From positions 1 through 64,000 of the forward strand of contig BQMF02000237.1 in the NCBI GenBank assembly GCA_027922465.2: a stretch of 64,000 nt of DNA, given 5' to 3'. A program made the position numbers and the translations under genes. The notes below the pieces were generated by a model that had not been told where the DNA came from, did no database searches, and saw only the letters and a program-made list of their open reading frames with translations. Shown in pieces: positions 22,627-34,871 of the stretch (its first letter is position 1; each line of letters begins with the position of its first letter). The stretch is from Turritopsis dohrnii (lineage: Eukaryota; Cnidaria; Hydrozoa; Anthoathecata; Oceaniidae).

Positions 22627-24230
22627 TTAGTATAATTAGACGAGTAAAACTTGACATTGCTTTTTTGTTATATTTTGATCCTTAAAGAAAATTCGGGTTT
22701 TGGTTTTGGTTTATATTAAGTAGATGGCTCATTAATTTTGTATTTTCAAAATGTCCCTAGAGTTTGCATTGTTTCCAATTTTTTTTGGCCATCAGCTGCC
22801 TGTCTATGTAGCCATTATCAAACACTTCTAAACTCTTTACTTTCTAAATTTCGTATCTGTAAACAAATTAATAACACTCGATTTACTTTCCAGCATACTT
22901 TCCTAGTGTAAACATACACTTTCTATTTGTTTTCTACTGAAATTCCACTACCATTTTTATACACTGAAAGGCATAGAAATTCTTTATTCGTTTGGTAAAA
23001 GGAAGTACGTGAAAACTTTCTCTGCTTCCAGAAGATTTTCTACTGTAAACATGTACTAAGTACCTCTGTAAACGTATATACACTTTTTATTTTCTGACCT
23101 AAATAAAGAAAAAGATTTCAATGCATAACAGAAGAACATCTAATTATACTACAATCATATTGAAGCAAACAAAAACAAACACGAAATATCTGACAAAATA
23201 TCATAACTGTGGAGCCATTTTGAAATAAATAAAATAAAGAACAGTCAGTTCGTTGCCAAAACAAATCAGTATTTGCTCGTATGGCATGCATCTTTTTGAT
23301 CGTTTTAACTCTGTTTTTACTCTCTTTTAAAGCTGTATTTATTAAATCCGTTTGACTCATGTACTTACGTATATTACTTTATATCTTTTCCAAACAATTA
23401 CCCACCGAAAAGAAAACCATTTTCACCAATGTAAATAAACATCATCCTTTCTGCAGCCATTTTTAAACAACTTCAACTTCATCTACACTACTTTACTGCT
23501 GCACTCTCATAACTATTTGATAACAATAAAAAGAAATACGTAAAATCAGCACATGTTTCTATCGTAAAATAAAAATAGACTTTCTTCCACACGTTCTTCG
23601 TTTTTGGTTTTCCTCTGAAAAAACCTATATATAAAAAAACAAACATCTGTTCAAAAACTCATTTACGCAGGTGCTACCAGTTCTTTTATTAATCTAAAAT
23701 ACAATAACTGTAAAAGTTTAACAATAAACCTTTTATAATAATAAAACATTTGTATGTATACAAACCTGCGTTTCTTCGCCAAATTCACAACGAAGAAATG
23801 AAAACCGTTATTAACGAACTAATTTTTTGGATATCGTCAGCCAATCAAAACAACGCATTTTGAGAGTTTTCCTTTATTAACCAATGAAATTCATCAGCAG
23901 CGGGGCTCCCCCATATACTAATCGTAAAAAAACGCTGTCGTCTGTACGCGGTTTTACAACGAAAAGGGAAAAATAAGAAGGTTTTGATCGTTACAGAAAA
24001 AGTAAATATATCACTCTCTAAAATAAAAGTGGGATGCACAATCGCGGATTATTATAATAAGATTTTGAGTGCTTTTATAGACAATCTAGAGAGGTAGGAT
24101 TTTTCAAACATTTTCTTGGCGCATCGGCCCCAACTACGATGGGGCCTCTTTCGATAATTATAAACAATTTATAAATAATATGAAAACAAAAATAAAAATA
24201 AACAGAAAAGTAATGAAACTAAACATGCTA
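22627..24230. other. Non-coding stretch with old repeats
   Basis: Contains the repeat shared with 14.5-15.1 kb (22.8-23.1 and 23.4-23.9 kb) and, at 24000-24065, a Helitron 5' end on the minus strand of the same family as the 19-21 kb array (ctctctaaaataaaagtggg). Confidence 0.4.
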
Positions 24231-24254
24231 GTTTGACTGCCCATTTATTGCTAA

Positions 24255-25369
24255 TGCATCACATCAAATTATGGTTGGTAATTTGTAGCAAAATTCAAGA
24301 TACGCATTTTCATTCACATTCCAGAAATTTTTGTTCACATTCAAAAAAATTATATGCACATTCAAGAAACTGTTATTCACGTTCAGTGAATTTTTTATTC
24401 GTATTCAAGAAAATTTGAATTCTTAAGAAAATTTACTTTCACATTCAAACAAAGGATTCATTAACACTTTAGAAGTTTATATTCACCTGATACATTCATA
24501 TTCAACAGCGTTTTGTTTATGCAAGACAAAATTATATTCAAGGATATTCCGCAACCTAAATCTGGTCTGCAAAATTAGCAGAAAAACTGAGATGAGCATG
24601 GAGTATGAAAATGGCAGGAACAACATGTGGAAAATGTTGAACAAGTTGAAAGAACAGAGACTGAGAAGATAGTGTGAAGGAAATAATGAAAGAGTTTTAA
24701 GTTTTCTGGAAGAGTTGTTGAACGATCATCATTTTGTTTATTATATACCAGGAAAGGGAAGAGTGTAGTGTGCTGAAGGCACAGAGGGGAAAGAAGACTT
24801 TATTCCAACTTTATTCCGACTTTATTGCCGCAAAATCTCTCCTGGATCAGATGACCTTTCTTGGTTCGGCTTTGATCCAAGAGCTCCTTCTCCTTCTGAT
24901 GATGGTCTTTCAACTGTAGACGTTGCAGACGTATCGAATCCTTTTCCAGAAGATGTTTTGGAACGCATATTGCAGCTTGATTTTTTTAGGGATTCAGAAA
25001 GCTTTGGCATTAATATTTTTATTGAAGCGAAAGGTTTAATACAGAGCGTTTGAGAAAACTTAATGAATTTCTGAACTCTCCGTTAACACTCTTATTTCAC
25101 TTCACGAATTTTAGTTACAGATTTCTATTAGTCCTCAAAAATACAAAAATCAAAATCAATCCCAATTTTTTAATATCTTTTTCTGGACATTTTGTTGGGT
25201 ATTTTTATAAACGAGGGATTCTAAGTTTTACAGAACTTGGTCATTATTAATAAAAGAAAAGAAAAAAGTGTACCAACTGTAGTTTTCGATTGACTAGTCT
25301 TAAACCCATCTCTCCCACCTGGTCGGATTTGACCTTACTTTATTACATTTCCTTTTACACTGGAACAAC

Positions 25370-25413
<44 letters not shown>

Positions 25414-26175
25414 TCCTACTCTTTTAAGATGTCATATATAATTAGGTGGGTTTAAAATAGAGTTTGCATACAGGAAATCTTTAGATGGAAATAAAGAAAA
25501 TGATGCTAACTGAAGAATGTATCATACGTAAAAATTATTGTTTCCAGCTTTTCCCCTGACGCTGAGGTACTTTCATTTCAATAAAAATTCTTGATGAGAA
25601 CTTTTATAAGAACAAGACGTAACCTCACTCAAACAGGTTATTTGACATGGTTAATTTCCAAGTGAGCTGTTTTCAGTATTCAAAAATAGACCTGAAAGAC
25701 ACAGATCAATAAAATGAACATAACCTTATGTTCATCCCTTTTTCTGGGATTTTGATACTCATTTTTTTTCGTTTTTACTGCCGTCATATATGAATGTTAC
25801 GCCACATCTCCAAATTTTCCATAATTTCACTCATTTATTCCTTTTACATCAGGTATTTTTCAAAAAAACTGTTCTTCGCCTGTTCATTTATCGCTAATCA
25901 GTTTCCATTAGCGACTGATAATTTACTGACCAGATCTGAGTTACCAAATTTCTTGAATAGTAATTTTACACCTTGCATTTCTTGAATATGAATAAAAGTT
26001 TTCTTGAACATGAATAAAAGTTTCTTGAATGCGAATAAAAATTTCTTGAATGTGAATAACAATTTCTTGAATGTGCATATAATTTTGTTGAATGTGAAGA
26101 AATGTTTCTAGAATGTGAATGTAAATATCTATCTTGAATTTTGCTACAAATGAGCAACCATAATCAGTTCGCACA
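24255..26175. repeat. Inverted pair of CATTCAAGAAA minisatellites
   Basis: 24255-24420 (plus) and 25966-26160 (minus) consist of ~18-bp tandem variants of 'ttcacattcaagaaa', and both follow the same lead 'atttgtagcaaaattcaaga'. They face each other across about 1.5 kb, like the terminal parts of one element. Translations such as HSHSRNFYSHSRN are by-products. Confidence 0.5.
25370..25411 (+). repeat. (GTT)n microsatellite
   Basis: About 14 copies of the trinucleotide GTT. Confidence 0.95.
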
Positions 26176-26264
26176 GCTTCTGCAACAAGTTCTTCAATCG
26201 ACGCCATGTTGATAAAACTTTTCGTTTCAACAAACTTCAAATGATTCCATGTCTGTTACGTTTC

Positions 26265-26432
26265 TTTGTTTCGGTTCACATTATCAAAAAGCACGACATA
26301 AGCATATCATAAGCATAAGAATATCAAAATTTTCTGATAATCTTATGTTTTGTCGGGCACGTTCACACGGGCTTTTTATGCTTATTCTTATGCTTATGTT
26401 TATACTTATGTTAAAGATGTGAACCAGGCTTA
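26265..26432. mobile_element. Short MITE with TTCACAT ends
   Basis: 'cggttcacattatc' on the left and 'gatgtgaaccaggcttaag' on the right are inverted, and the body repeats 'cttatgcttatg' in both orientations. The right end resembles that of the TTAA element at 53.0-54.8 kb (CCAGGCTTAA). Confidence 0.45.
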
Positions 26433-26610
26433 AGATGCGCTTTATGTGACTTCTGAGACTCTTAATTTTATTAAGACTTGCGAAACAGTGACCTTTTTTA
26501 TGTGACAGAGATAAAAACTGTAAAGTAATTGCTTTTAGTTTTGCAAATTACTTTGAAAATAATACAACTCTGGTCAGTCATAAACATTGTAGTTGATTCT
26601 AGCACATACC

Positions 26611-26770
26611 GTGGAACCTCTATTAACGGTCACCTCCATACATTGGTCACCTCCTGATAAGCGGCCAGAAAAGAAAGTCCTTGCCGAATTTATTGTCAAA
26701 CTCTTATAATAAAAACCTCCTTACATTCGTCACCTCCAATCAACGGCCAACACGTTCGTTCAATCCCACC
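26611..26770 (+). mobile_element. pogo/Tigger-like terminal sequence
   Basis: Contains 'gtggaacctctattaacggtcacctcc' type repeats, as in the ends of pogo/Tigger elements of animals. A second copy of 'acctctattaacggtc' lies at 30408-30423, and an inverted copy of 'cacgttcgttcaa' at 30358-30371. It may be one end of a larger element that reaches about 30.4 kb. Confidence 0.4.
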
Positions 26771-27201
26771 GGAAGCGCGACATTTAAAAATGCGCATGCG
26801 CAAAATAATTTACGAAAACTTGAGCAGAAGCACATTTATCTGGGACACAGAAGCTCACCCAAATGCAGTTCAAATTTCGGCAAAAGTGATCAAAACTGAA
26901 TATATTCTAGATTGATATGATTGCCAAAAGAGTGAACTTGCTTCTGGAACGTAAAAATGCAGGATTTGATTAATTTGAACCTGCTGTTGGCGCGAAACTC
27001 GATGCTTAGTTACGATTAAAAAATGACAGATTTTTACTCGCAAGATTTAACTTCTTGCGAAGTTTTCCCTGACTTACCATCTATTTCCTCAGAAAGTACT
27101 ATCAATCCTTTGTATTTCTTAAAAGGACTCATCTTCCAGTGTTTTTTCATTTTTCTTTAAAATACATTCAAGTGCAAGTAACTTCGCCCCTTATATCTGT
27201 C

Positions 27202-27852
27202 ATGGCTGACCCGAAACCCCACACAAAAAATATTTCTTAGCTATGCAGAATGTGTGGAAACGGACTGCAGAAACACTCGTTATATATCAAGGAAAATTTT
27301 GAACGATTACAAAGGCCAACACAGCCTTCTTCCTAGATATAGAAACTGATGTAGCAGATTTTCATCCTACTAAAATGTGTATGTCCTGCTACACAACAAT
27401 GAGAACATACATGAAAAAAACAATATCACACACTAGAAAACCGTTACTTGGGAACCTCATAGTGCTAACTGCAAAGTCTGTGAAAGAGGACCAAAACTTA
27501 GGTTGAGGCAGACCAAAAAAAATAAACACATGGAAGACCAACGACTGGTGATATTTGGACAAGAGAAATGATCAATAAATTACTATTTGACTTGGCTAGG
27601 GAAACACCTGAGGCTCATTTAAAATAAAAAATGTAAAACTGGAGGACCTTGACTCAGAAACAAATCCTCACTTGCCATTGTGTATTTGCCATCTTTGTTA
27701 GGGGATTAATAAATGTGAGCACTCCTTCTGCCTATTTTCACTCATACAGGGTGAAAGAAAAAACACAAAGCACGTGTCCACAGTGTGGTAAACAATTTTC
27801 AGAGAAAGATGTGCAACCTGTATGCAACACCAGAACACTACATGGTGAATAG
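27202..27852 (+). pseudogene. RAG1 N-terminal-like zinc domain and RING remnant
   Basis: Read across three frames: CRMC (27244-27255), LDIETDVADFHPTKMCMSCY (near 27330-27392), WEPHSANCKVC (27449-27481), about 65 codons of basic linker, then a RING-like CICHLC...KCEHSFC (27680-27735) and TCPQCGKQF (from about 27772). This order of CxxC, IHPTxxCxxC-like, WxPHxxxCxxC and RING, with similar spacing, is that of the N-terminal third of RAG1 and of RAG1-N-like proteins in invertebrate genomes. In RAG1 this part is a zinc-binding ubiquitin-ligase module, not the recombinase core. In-frame stops (27238) and frameshifts (near 27325, 27441, 27700 and 27760) show decay. No RAG1 catalytic core is seen. 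Confidence 0.6.
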
Positions 27853-28177
27853 TGCTCCAAGTCTTTCCCAATTATTCAATTTCTTGAGAAAATAGCTTAT
27901 GAACATTCAAGTACTGTTCTATTAAAGCAAACAACAGCGACAAACTTGTTATCTGACAAAATGAAACTGAAAAAACTGCCCTTCGTGTCATCAAAAGAAA
28001 AGTAAAAAACAGCAAGAACAAATGTGTTAAGTTCAGGTGGATCCAGGCTAAGCACACATCTCAGTCATTAATGAATATATACATACAACATTGGTAATAG
28101 AAGCTGAACTATATATACCTATTAAGTTATAATCAGTAAAAGTAAAAGTTAGTAAACATTTAAGATAGGAGTATATA

Positions 28178-28660
28178 TACCTTATTCGTATTAATTAATG
28201 CAGGATAAAATCTTGTGATATAAATTTTTGTGATTACTAATTTTTGCGAATTTGGCCCCAATTCACAAAAATTACTCCCGCAAAATCTTTCAAAAACAAG
28301 CATTCGTAAAAATTTATCTCGCAAAATTTTTTCAAAAACAGGCATTCGCAAAATTAATGTCGTAATTTTTTTTCAAATTTGCCACATTCGCAAAAAATTT
28401 GTCCAAATCTTTTCTTCTTTGAATTTCATTTTTTGAATTGATACTTGCTACGTTATTTCCAAACTGTAATTCTTGAAAGTCTTTCTTTGACGCATAAAAA
28501 AAATTGTTTCAAAAAATCCGTTTTTTCATCATTCGTAAGTATCGCAATTTTTTTCAAAAATGACCATGATTCGCAAAAATAAGTATCGCAAAATGCAAAT
28601 TTTTTCGGTCTTCATTCGCAAAAATAAGTATTGCAAAAGTTTATCCCAAATAAGGTAATA
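28178..28660. mobile_element. MITE with TTCGCAAAAATAAG repeats
   Basis: The ends 'taccttattcgta' and 'aaataaggtaata' are inverted, and both arms continue 'gataaa.ttttgc.ata'. The body has many 'ttcgcaaaaat' variants. It sits inside the degenerate RAG1-N-like locus. Confidence 0.5.
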
Positions 28661-29379
28661 CTTTTTATTCTATCTAGCTTGAACAAATTAAATCACTAAA
28701 AAAAGTTTATTAATTAAAGAAAATGGGTGATAGCAGGTGAGGGAGTGATGTGAAGTGCATTTGATATTTTTGATGATACTTCTGTTTATGAAGAATAGAT
28801 TAAGCACAAAAAATACACTTTTACTTTTTCTTCGCAGAAGCAAACAATGTTTTTTAATCATTTTTTGTGTTATCAGACATAAAACACTAAAAACGGGAAG
28901 ATCACTTTTTTATAAATTGCCATCTTTAAGCCCATATTTTCAAGACAGACTGGCAGGTTCTCAATCTTTAATTCCACAATTCACGATTTTTTCAACCATT
29001 GATTCGTAATTTTTAATTACCCAACAATTCTTTTGCAATTATTTCTTCCCTTAAGGTATCTTGGATAAAAACTTTAAATAAACTCCATGTCCAACAAAAA
29101 GTTTATCAAGGAAAGAGTTTCGTTGGTAACCATGTGCACAAAATGCTAAGGTATTAATTCAAAATTCTGTTCACTCTTGTTTGTAATTTAGTCGTATTCA
29201 AACAGTGTAAAATTGCTCTTATTTCACAAATATTCGTTAGGTCATAAAGCCATAAAAAATGTGGTGAAATAGAGTGTATTGCACAAATAGGTAAGTAAGA
29301 ATTCTGAAGCAAAATCATTATCCAAACAGAAAGCATCAATCTACAAAAATATTATACATAATATTTTAAAGAACATCAT

Positions 29380-29730
29380 TGAGGATCTGATGTGTATTTT
29401 CGCCAGAAATTTCCATCAAAGAGTAATACTGTAGAAATGCATAATGTTGGAAGACCATCTGGTTGAATTTCTACAAAAATATGGTATACAGGTTAAGGTA
29501 CCTACAGTGAACAAGTTATAGAACCTCACCCAGAATGTTTTGCAGAACGAAGCCAGTCATCGTTTGTTAAGTATGATGAGGGAGCACCACATCAGGGTGA
29601 ATCGTAATTCCGAAAGGTTGAGACCCAGAGCAAAAGGTTACCAGAAAGAGAAAATTTGACTTTACTGTCTGATGATGAATGTAATTTACCTGTTAATTTT
29701 GATAGTGATTTTGATTTTGATCAGTTATAA
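29380..29730 (+). pseudogene. Possible C-terminal remnant of the RAG1-N-like gene
   Basis: A plus-strand frame broken at 29434 and 29518 reads EFLQKYGIQVKVPTVNKL, then NLTQNVLQNEASHRLLSMMR and a basic stretch. After one frameshift (about 29658) it ends in an acidic tail (DSDFDFDQL) at TAA 29728-29730. Composition and the clean end suggest the tail of a real protein. Linking it to the zinc/RING remnant 1.5 kb upstream is inference from strand and spacing. Confidence 0.35.
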
Positions 29731-30405
29731 AAATATTCATTTTGAAACTGCGAGATTCTGTTGTTGCTTTGTGTGAAATGTGTCCAAAGGTTCCTAAGAT
29801 TTTGAAGGAAATAAGATGAAAACAAACAAAAAACATTGACAAAACAAGTTTTTCCCTTCAAGAAAGACTCAGTGCTTACCTGTTATCATAATTCTTAGGT
29901 AGTGGATGTTGATTTTTTCGTAGAGTTTGGAGTAAAATATCTTCAAAACAAAAAAACACTGGTATCTCTAGTTTTTTCCCCATTAATATTTCATGTATTG
30001 TCTTCTCATTTTCATTTCCCTTATGGCTGGGAAAACTTCATAACTCACAAAAATCGGCTAGTAAGAGCTAGCACCTAAGATACCCATGAAATCCCACAAA
30101 TTTCTTGCTTTTTCTTCGCTTTCAACAGCAACTTCCCTGTTATTCTCTCAAAAAAACATGCCATTGAATGTTCCAAAGCCATGCTTTCGGCTAAGGACTT
30201 GAAACTGCTTGAATCAGCAATAATAATCGTATAAATTAAGCCACGAAGCAAAATAGAACTTCGTAGGCGAACCCGTGCAAATTTCCGTCACTTTGACCGC
30301 CATATTATTTTTAACGGAAGCAACTCCAGCGCGTCCGCAAACTTAAATGTCCTCCTTTGAACGAACGTGCCAAACGGCCACTTTCTATTGTCCCAATGCC
30401 TAATT

Positions 30406-30635
30406 TTACCTCTATTAACGGTCAAAAAACATCTTTATGCAAGCAAATGAAAGGAAAAAATATTTTATTTACAATAATTATTTACAAAAATAAAGTCAAG
30501 TCAAGCAGCCCTATCTATTGTAGATGATTTGAACAACTTTTGTGAAACATTAGGTGGTGCTGACTTAGTAAGTCATTTGAATCTTGTTGCACGATATGAA
30601 GCACTTAGGCTCAATATTGTTTCGTGAAAAAAAGT
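30406..30635 (+). pseudogene. pogo/Tigger-like transposase tail fragment
   Basis: A frame from about 30496 reads AALSIVDDLNNFCETLGGAD, then LVSHLNLVARYEALRLNIVS and TGA. This resembles the C-terminal tail of pogo/Tigger (CENP-B-like) transposases. Only about 90 bp upstream is a copy of the 'acctctattaacggtc' terminal motif, which suggests an internally deleted element. Identification is tentative. Confidence 0.35.
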
Positions 30636-30882
30636 AACAAATTATTTTAGTAAAAAGTTGTAACATGATTGATTGTACTGTAAATGTGGCGACGGATCAA
30701 GTTAAAAAGAGAAAATCTCTATGGAGTTTATTTTATAGTATAATTTGAAACACCAACTGAAACTTGAAATACCAAAATTGCCATATACATCTGAAAAAGT
30801 ATCTTCCCAGACGGCCTCGTACTTGGAATCATTTTCAGAGCCTTATGTTTGCTTTATACTGCAATAGCCGTTAATCCAACAT

Positions 30883-31161
30883 TTAAGCAGGATTTCCACT
30901 TATGTATTTTGATACGCGTACCAGCACTTATCATTTTAAGTTCATTGATTAGTTCTCGATATATTTATTTATAATTATGAGTTTCAATTATTCTTTTGTT
31001 TAAAAACGTTTTGATACGCGTATTGAAATGAAAAAGTTGAATTCATTTTAACTTTTGACGTATCGTACCGAAACGTATCAAGATCAATCAAACTGGCTAA
31101 TTAGACGTTAATTTTCTATACGATTCGCGTATCAAAATATATAAGTGGAAATCCCGCTTAA
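30883..31161. mobile_element. 279-bp MITE flanked by TTAA
   Basis: TTAA-GCAGGATTTCCACTTATG ... ATAAGTGGAAATCCCGC-TTAA, with terminal inverted repeats of about 35 bp that continue into 'tattttgatacgcgta'. A TTAA target is typical of piggyBac and some Kolobok elements; which superfamily is not determined. Confidence 0.8.
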
Positions 31162-33073
31162 CATAACTGCGTACAGCCTTGAGGGAAGTCGCAATATGAG
31201 GAATCAAATTCACGATGGACAAAAAGCAATAGGACAGTAAATAAAGTCATAATAACCAAGCAAACGATTCTAGATTCTCGAGAAACAACATTAACAAATC
31301 TTTCTTTTTTTTACTATCCACCTTACATACTAGTTAAATATTGTTGCTTCTGCCATAAATAGCTGTTATAACTAAGGATATCCAAAGGCCTGGCCGGATG
31401 CAGAGTGGTAGATTTCACTATGTTTTATGTTGTCAGGAATTTCAGGAATGTATGTCATTGTTGTTTTTTCGTCAAAGAAATTATGTTCCAACCAATAAAA
31501 ATTCGTAAAATAAATCGTTCAAACTTCTGTTTTATTACGGTAGCAGCGATAGCGAATACCGTATTAAAACACCCGCGGACTCCTACTCCTACTACTACTA
31601 CTCCTCCTCCTCCTCCTACTCCGGCCGAAATGGCAATTAGTCTGCGATTTAGAGTCTGCGTGACTCTACTAATTACGCAATGTAAGTTCTAACGAAGGAA
31701 CGCAGCCTTCGAATTTTGGAAGCTTTTCTATAACAAACATTAGATTGCGTTTTGTTTCAAAAGTACATAATCTGATATTTTGTAGCTTAAACCATGAAAG
31801 AATGAATTCTTATCAAATAGGCCTACATAAAAATGGGACTTTTAGTTCATTGCGCTAACTGAAAATACTTGATATGTTGCTTTTCTTGTTAGTAAAGCTT
31901 ATCAGTTCAAAATTTATTATTGCCTCAGTTGCTAGCTAACTATACATTATGTTTCTGTATTAAGGCTTTCAAAGATCTAGTTCGAAAAGGCAGTTATTTG
32001 TTTGAATTCATTTTTGGTTTCATGAAATTATAATTAAAAACATATTTTTTTTTTCGAAACGCGTGTTTTTTTTCTACACATAGTCTTACAAAAAATTTTC
32101 TTATAAAAAAATCATATACAGCTCACGCATGTATAATTCTTTTGTCTTTAAATAAATTAATTTCTGGTGGTTTATGATTAGAGCCTTTTTACACTAACTA
32201 ATCATTTTAACAAATTTATCGTTTATGCCTGTTTTCCACCAGTGAGATATAAAGAAACACAAGCCTCAAAGAACTTTGTAGTAACCTTTGATAACTTTAA
32301 GTACAATTGCTGCTACCGTTTTGCGCCATCTGGCTCTTGTTTGTGTTTAATTCTAGCTATGCGTGCGATAATGTTCAAAGCGACAAGATGGTCGAATGCC
32401 TCGCTGTTAAGAAAAACAGTGCAAAAGAAAAATACCTGTCTCCCAAGCAAGAAAAACTCTTAAAGGAGAACTAACGAATGATATCAAGTTGGGCTTATTT
32501 TGTTCATCATTACCTGAATTTAAACTGTGAGAAGTTTTAAGGCTTCATTTGATTTAATTCTTGAGATATTTATAATTAAAGAGCTTAAACGGTCGTCGCC
32601 ATGATAGATTATAAAGAGGCACCCTGTTCCTTAATTTTTAAACTTTGTGACGTATTTATGCGATCATTATCTTGTGAATGAGTGAGAGAAACAAAAAGAG
32701 GATAAGTAAAATTAGTTTAAGTGAAATAAGAAGTTGAGTAGAGTGAAAGGAATCTGTATTTCTGCGGTTTCATAATTGAGTTAGCGTGTAGTGTCATAGA
32801 TGCCAGAAACACCCAATATAATTTAGAAAAATCCTAACGACTATTTCGTATATATAAATGTTATCAAAGCAGTATTTTGGATGAATTATAAAATGCCTAA
32901 TTGATGTAATAAAGTTGCAACTTCAGTCTGTTTGAGTACTTTTGTTATGGTAAGGTGAAAAAATATGAATTGCATTTTTAAATATTTGTTCCATGTTCCA
33001 TGAACTTTTCGTTCAAATCATCAATTATTCATTCCAACAAAGGCCGGTTTTAAAGTCCATTCGTAATTTTTTT
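31162..33073. other. Non-coding stretch
   Basis: No gene recognised. A TCC/TAC trinucleotide microsatellite lies at 31578-31622 and produces the spurious proline/threonine-rich ORF at 31405-31692. Confidence 0.4.
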
Positions 33074-33695
33074 ATTTTGGTTAAAATTTCAATGTAGATT
33101 GATGCGATTTTAATAAATGACCTCTTGTTGGAAAGACATGATTTAGTGGAACATTACATTGTCAATTTTTTGTTAACATTTTAAAAAATGGGGAAGAAAA
33201 ATGAAGATGAAAAAAATCTGCTTTTTCCTACGGAAGCTGGGAAGCTGATTTTTGGCACGAAGTTAGACTAATTTTTTCTGATCACAATTATATAAAAATA
33301 TATTTCAAAAATTGAATTCTTTTGAAGATATCGTTCTTCAAAGACACCCTATAAACAAACGAATAAACGATGAACTTTCTTCAAAAAACGGGGGTAATGC
33401 TCAACGTATATGTAATGTTTTATTCTGTTGTTGATATTCCCAAGAGAACCGAAGCACGGTAAATACATTCATTTTATATGCTTATTGCCGTTATGCTTAT
33501 AAAAACGTATTTGGGTCTTTAAAAAGGAAAAGAAAGTCAAATTGTTTTTTAATTGCGCTAGTATAGCGAAGTATTGGTATCGTCATTCTATGTATCTCCG
33601 TGACATTTTGGACGATCTCACTAAAGTAAATAATTGCATATAAAAGTCATGTCCGCACACACCTTCGCAATAAAATCTTTTGCAGGTTGACCAAC

Positions 33696-33950
33696 GGGCT
33701 AAATTTGGACCAAATTATGAAAGTTCTCCAATTTTCATAAAACTTTGCACAAAGCACAAGTGAATGGTGCTGATTTCGTATTTGACAGTCATTTTGTCAA
33801 ATTTGGCCAAAATTGGGCAATTCGGGCCAAATTTGGACTAAATTGTGAAAGTTCTCCAATTTTCATAAAAATTTGCACAAAGCACAATTGAAAGGTGCTG
33901 ATTTCGAATTTGGCAGTCATTTTTTCAAATTTGGCCAAAATTGGGCAATG
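33696..33950 (+). repeat. 128-bp tandem duplication
   Basis: Two adjacent copies (33696-33823 and 33824-33950), each starting 'gggc(t/c)aaatttggac' and ending 'ttggccaaaattgggcaat', differing by several bases. Confidence 0.85.
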
Positions 33951-34133
33951 CTATATTGAGAATGTTTTATAATTGTTGAGAGTAGATTTGTGTAATTGTG
34001 ACACCGTCCTGAAGACTTTAAGCCAAATTTGAGACGAATATGTTTTGATCTATTTGTTTTGTATAATTGCGAGTTGAAATTCTGCTACTGTTATCAACTA
34101 TTGTATCTCACAGTTCTATGAACAGTATATATG

Positions 34134-34871
34134 TTACGGGGAATATGATAAATTGGGAATTATGCATATTCCCCGGTTATTATGCATAATAACCAAAAAT
34201 TGGTTTCTCTTTGGGTAATTTTGCATAATAACCGGTCATTTTCTATAATTCCAATTAAAGTTGGTATATGTAACAAATATCATGAAGTTCGTTACTTTCA
34301 CCTGTTATTTTACATAATAACCATTCGTTTTTGGGAAGTGTTAATTATCAACCTGTTATTCTTTTGTATAGAATGAAGTGATAAGATTAATGAGAAAATA
34401 AAATTTTTTTGCATGTTCGTTTTATTTTCTTAGTCTTCTAGTTTTGTTGTATTATCATTTAGTATTTTAACATACCCTTTTTCGCTTTTTATAGTTTAAT
34501 AATCTTCTTCCGAGAAGATCTTCTTTTTAATCCGAGCAAGCTCGAGCGGTAAGATATAGCTTAATAAACGAGGTAAAACAAAGAAACGATAGATCTCCTT
34601 TCCTTTCAATTCTGTTTTAGCACAATTCCCAACCCAGTCGGGAGATTTTACATATTCCCCAAAAGAACCTAGAAATTATGCATACTAGCCGGTGAATTTG
34701 ACAAATAGAACACTTTTTAACCACATTCTCCATTCTCTATGGGAATTATATAAAATAACCGGGAAATTTGATGAAAAAATCTGTATTAATCAAATTACCC
34801 AATTTGGCCGGGAATTATGTAAAATAGCTGGTTAATATGCATAATCCCCGAATTATTCACAATCCCCGTAT
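34134..34871. mobile_element. Nested MITE with TACGGGGAAT ends
   Basis: Terminal inverted repeats begin 'ttacggggaatatgataaa' and end 'attcacaatccccgta'. Each arm carries 'ggttattatgcataataacc'-like palindromes. It lies within the loop of the 33.07-35.40 kb foldback element, so it is younger or was carried with it. Confidence 0.65.

Noticed and set aside
25941..26240. 99-codon minus ORF with histidine/serine repeats
   Set aside because: Mostly a translation of the 18-bp minisatellite. The first residues (ASIEELVAEAVRTDYG) could be a real exon start, but I cannot support it.
31405..31692. 95-codon ORF with a proline/threonine run
   Set aside because: The low-complexity part is a trinucleotide microsatellite; the rest has no protein-like features.
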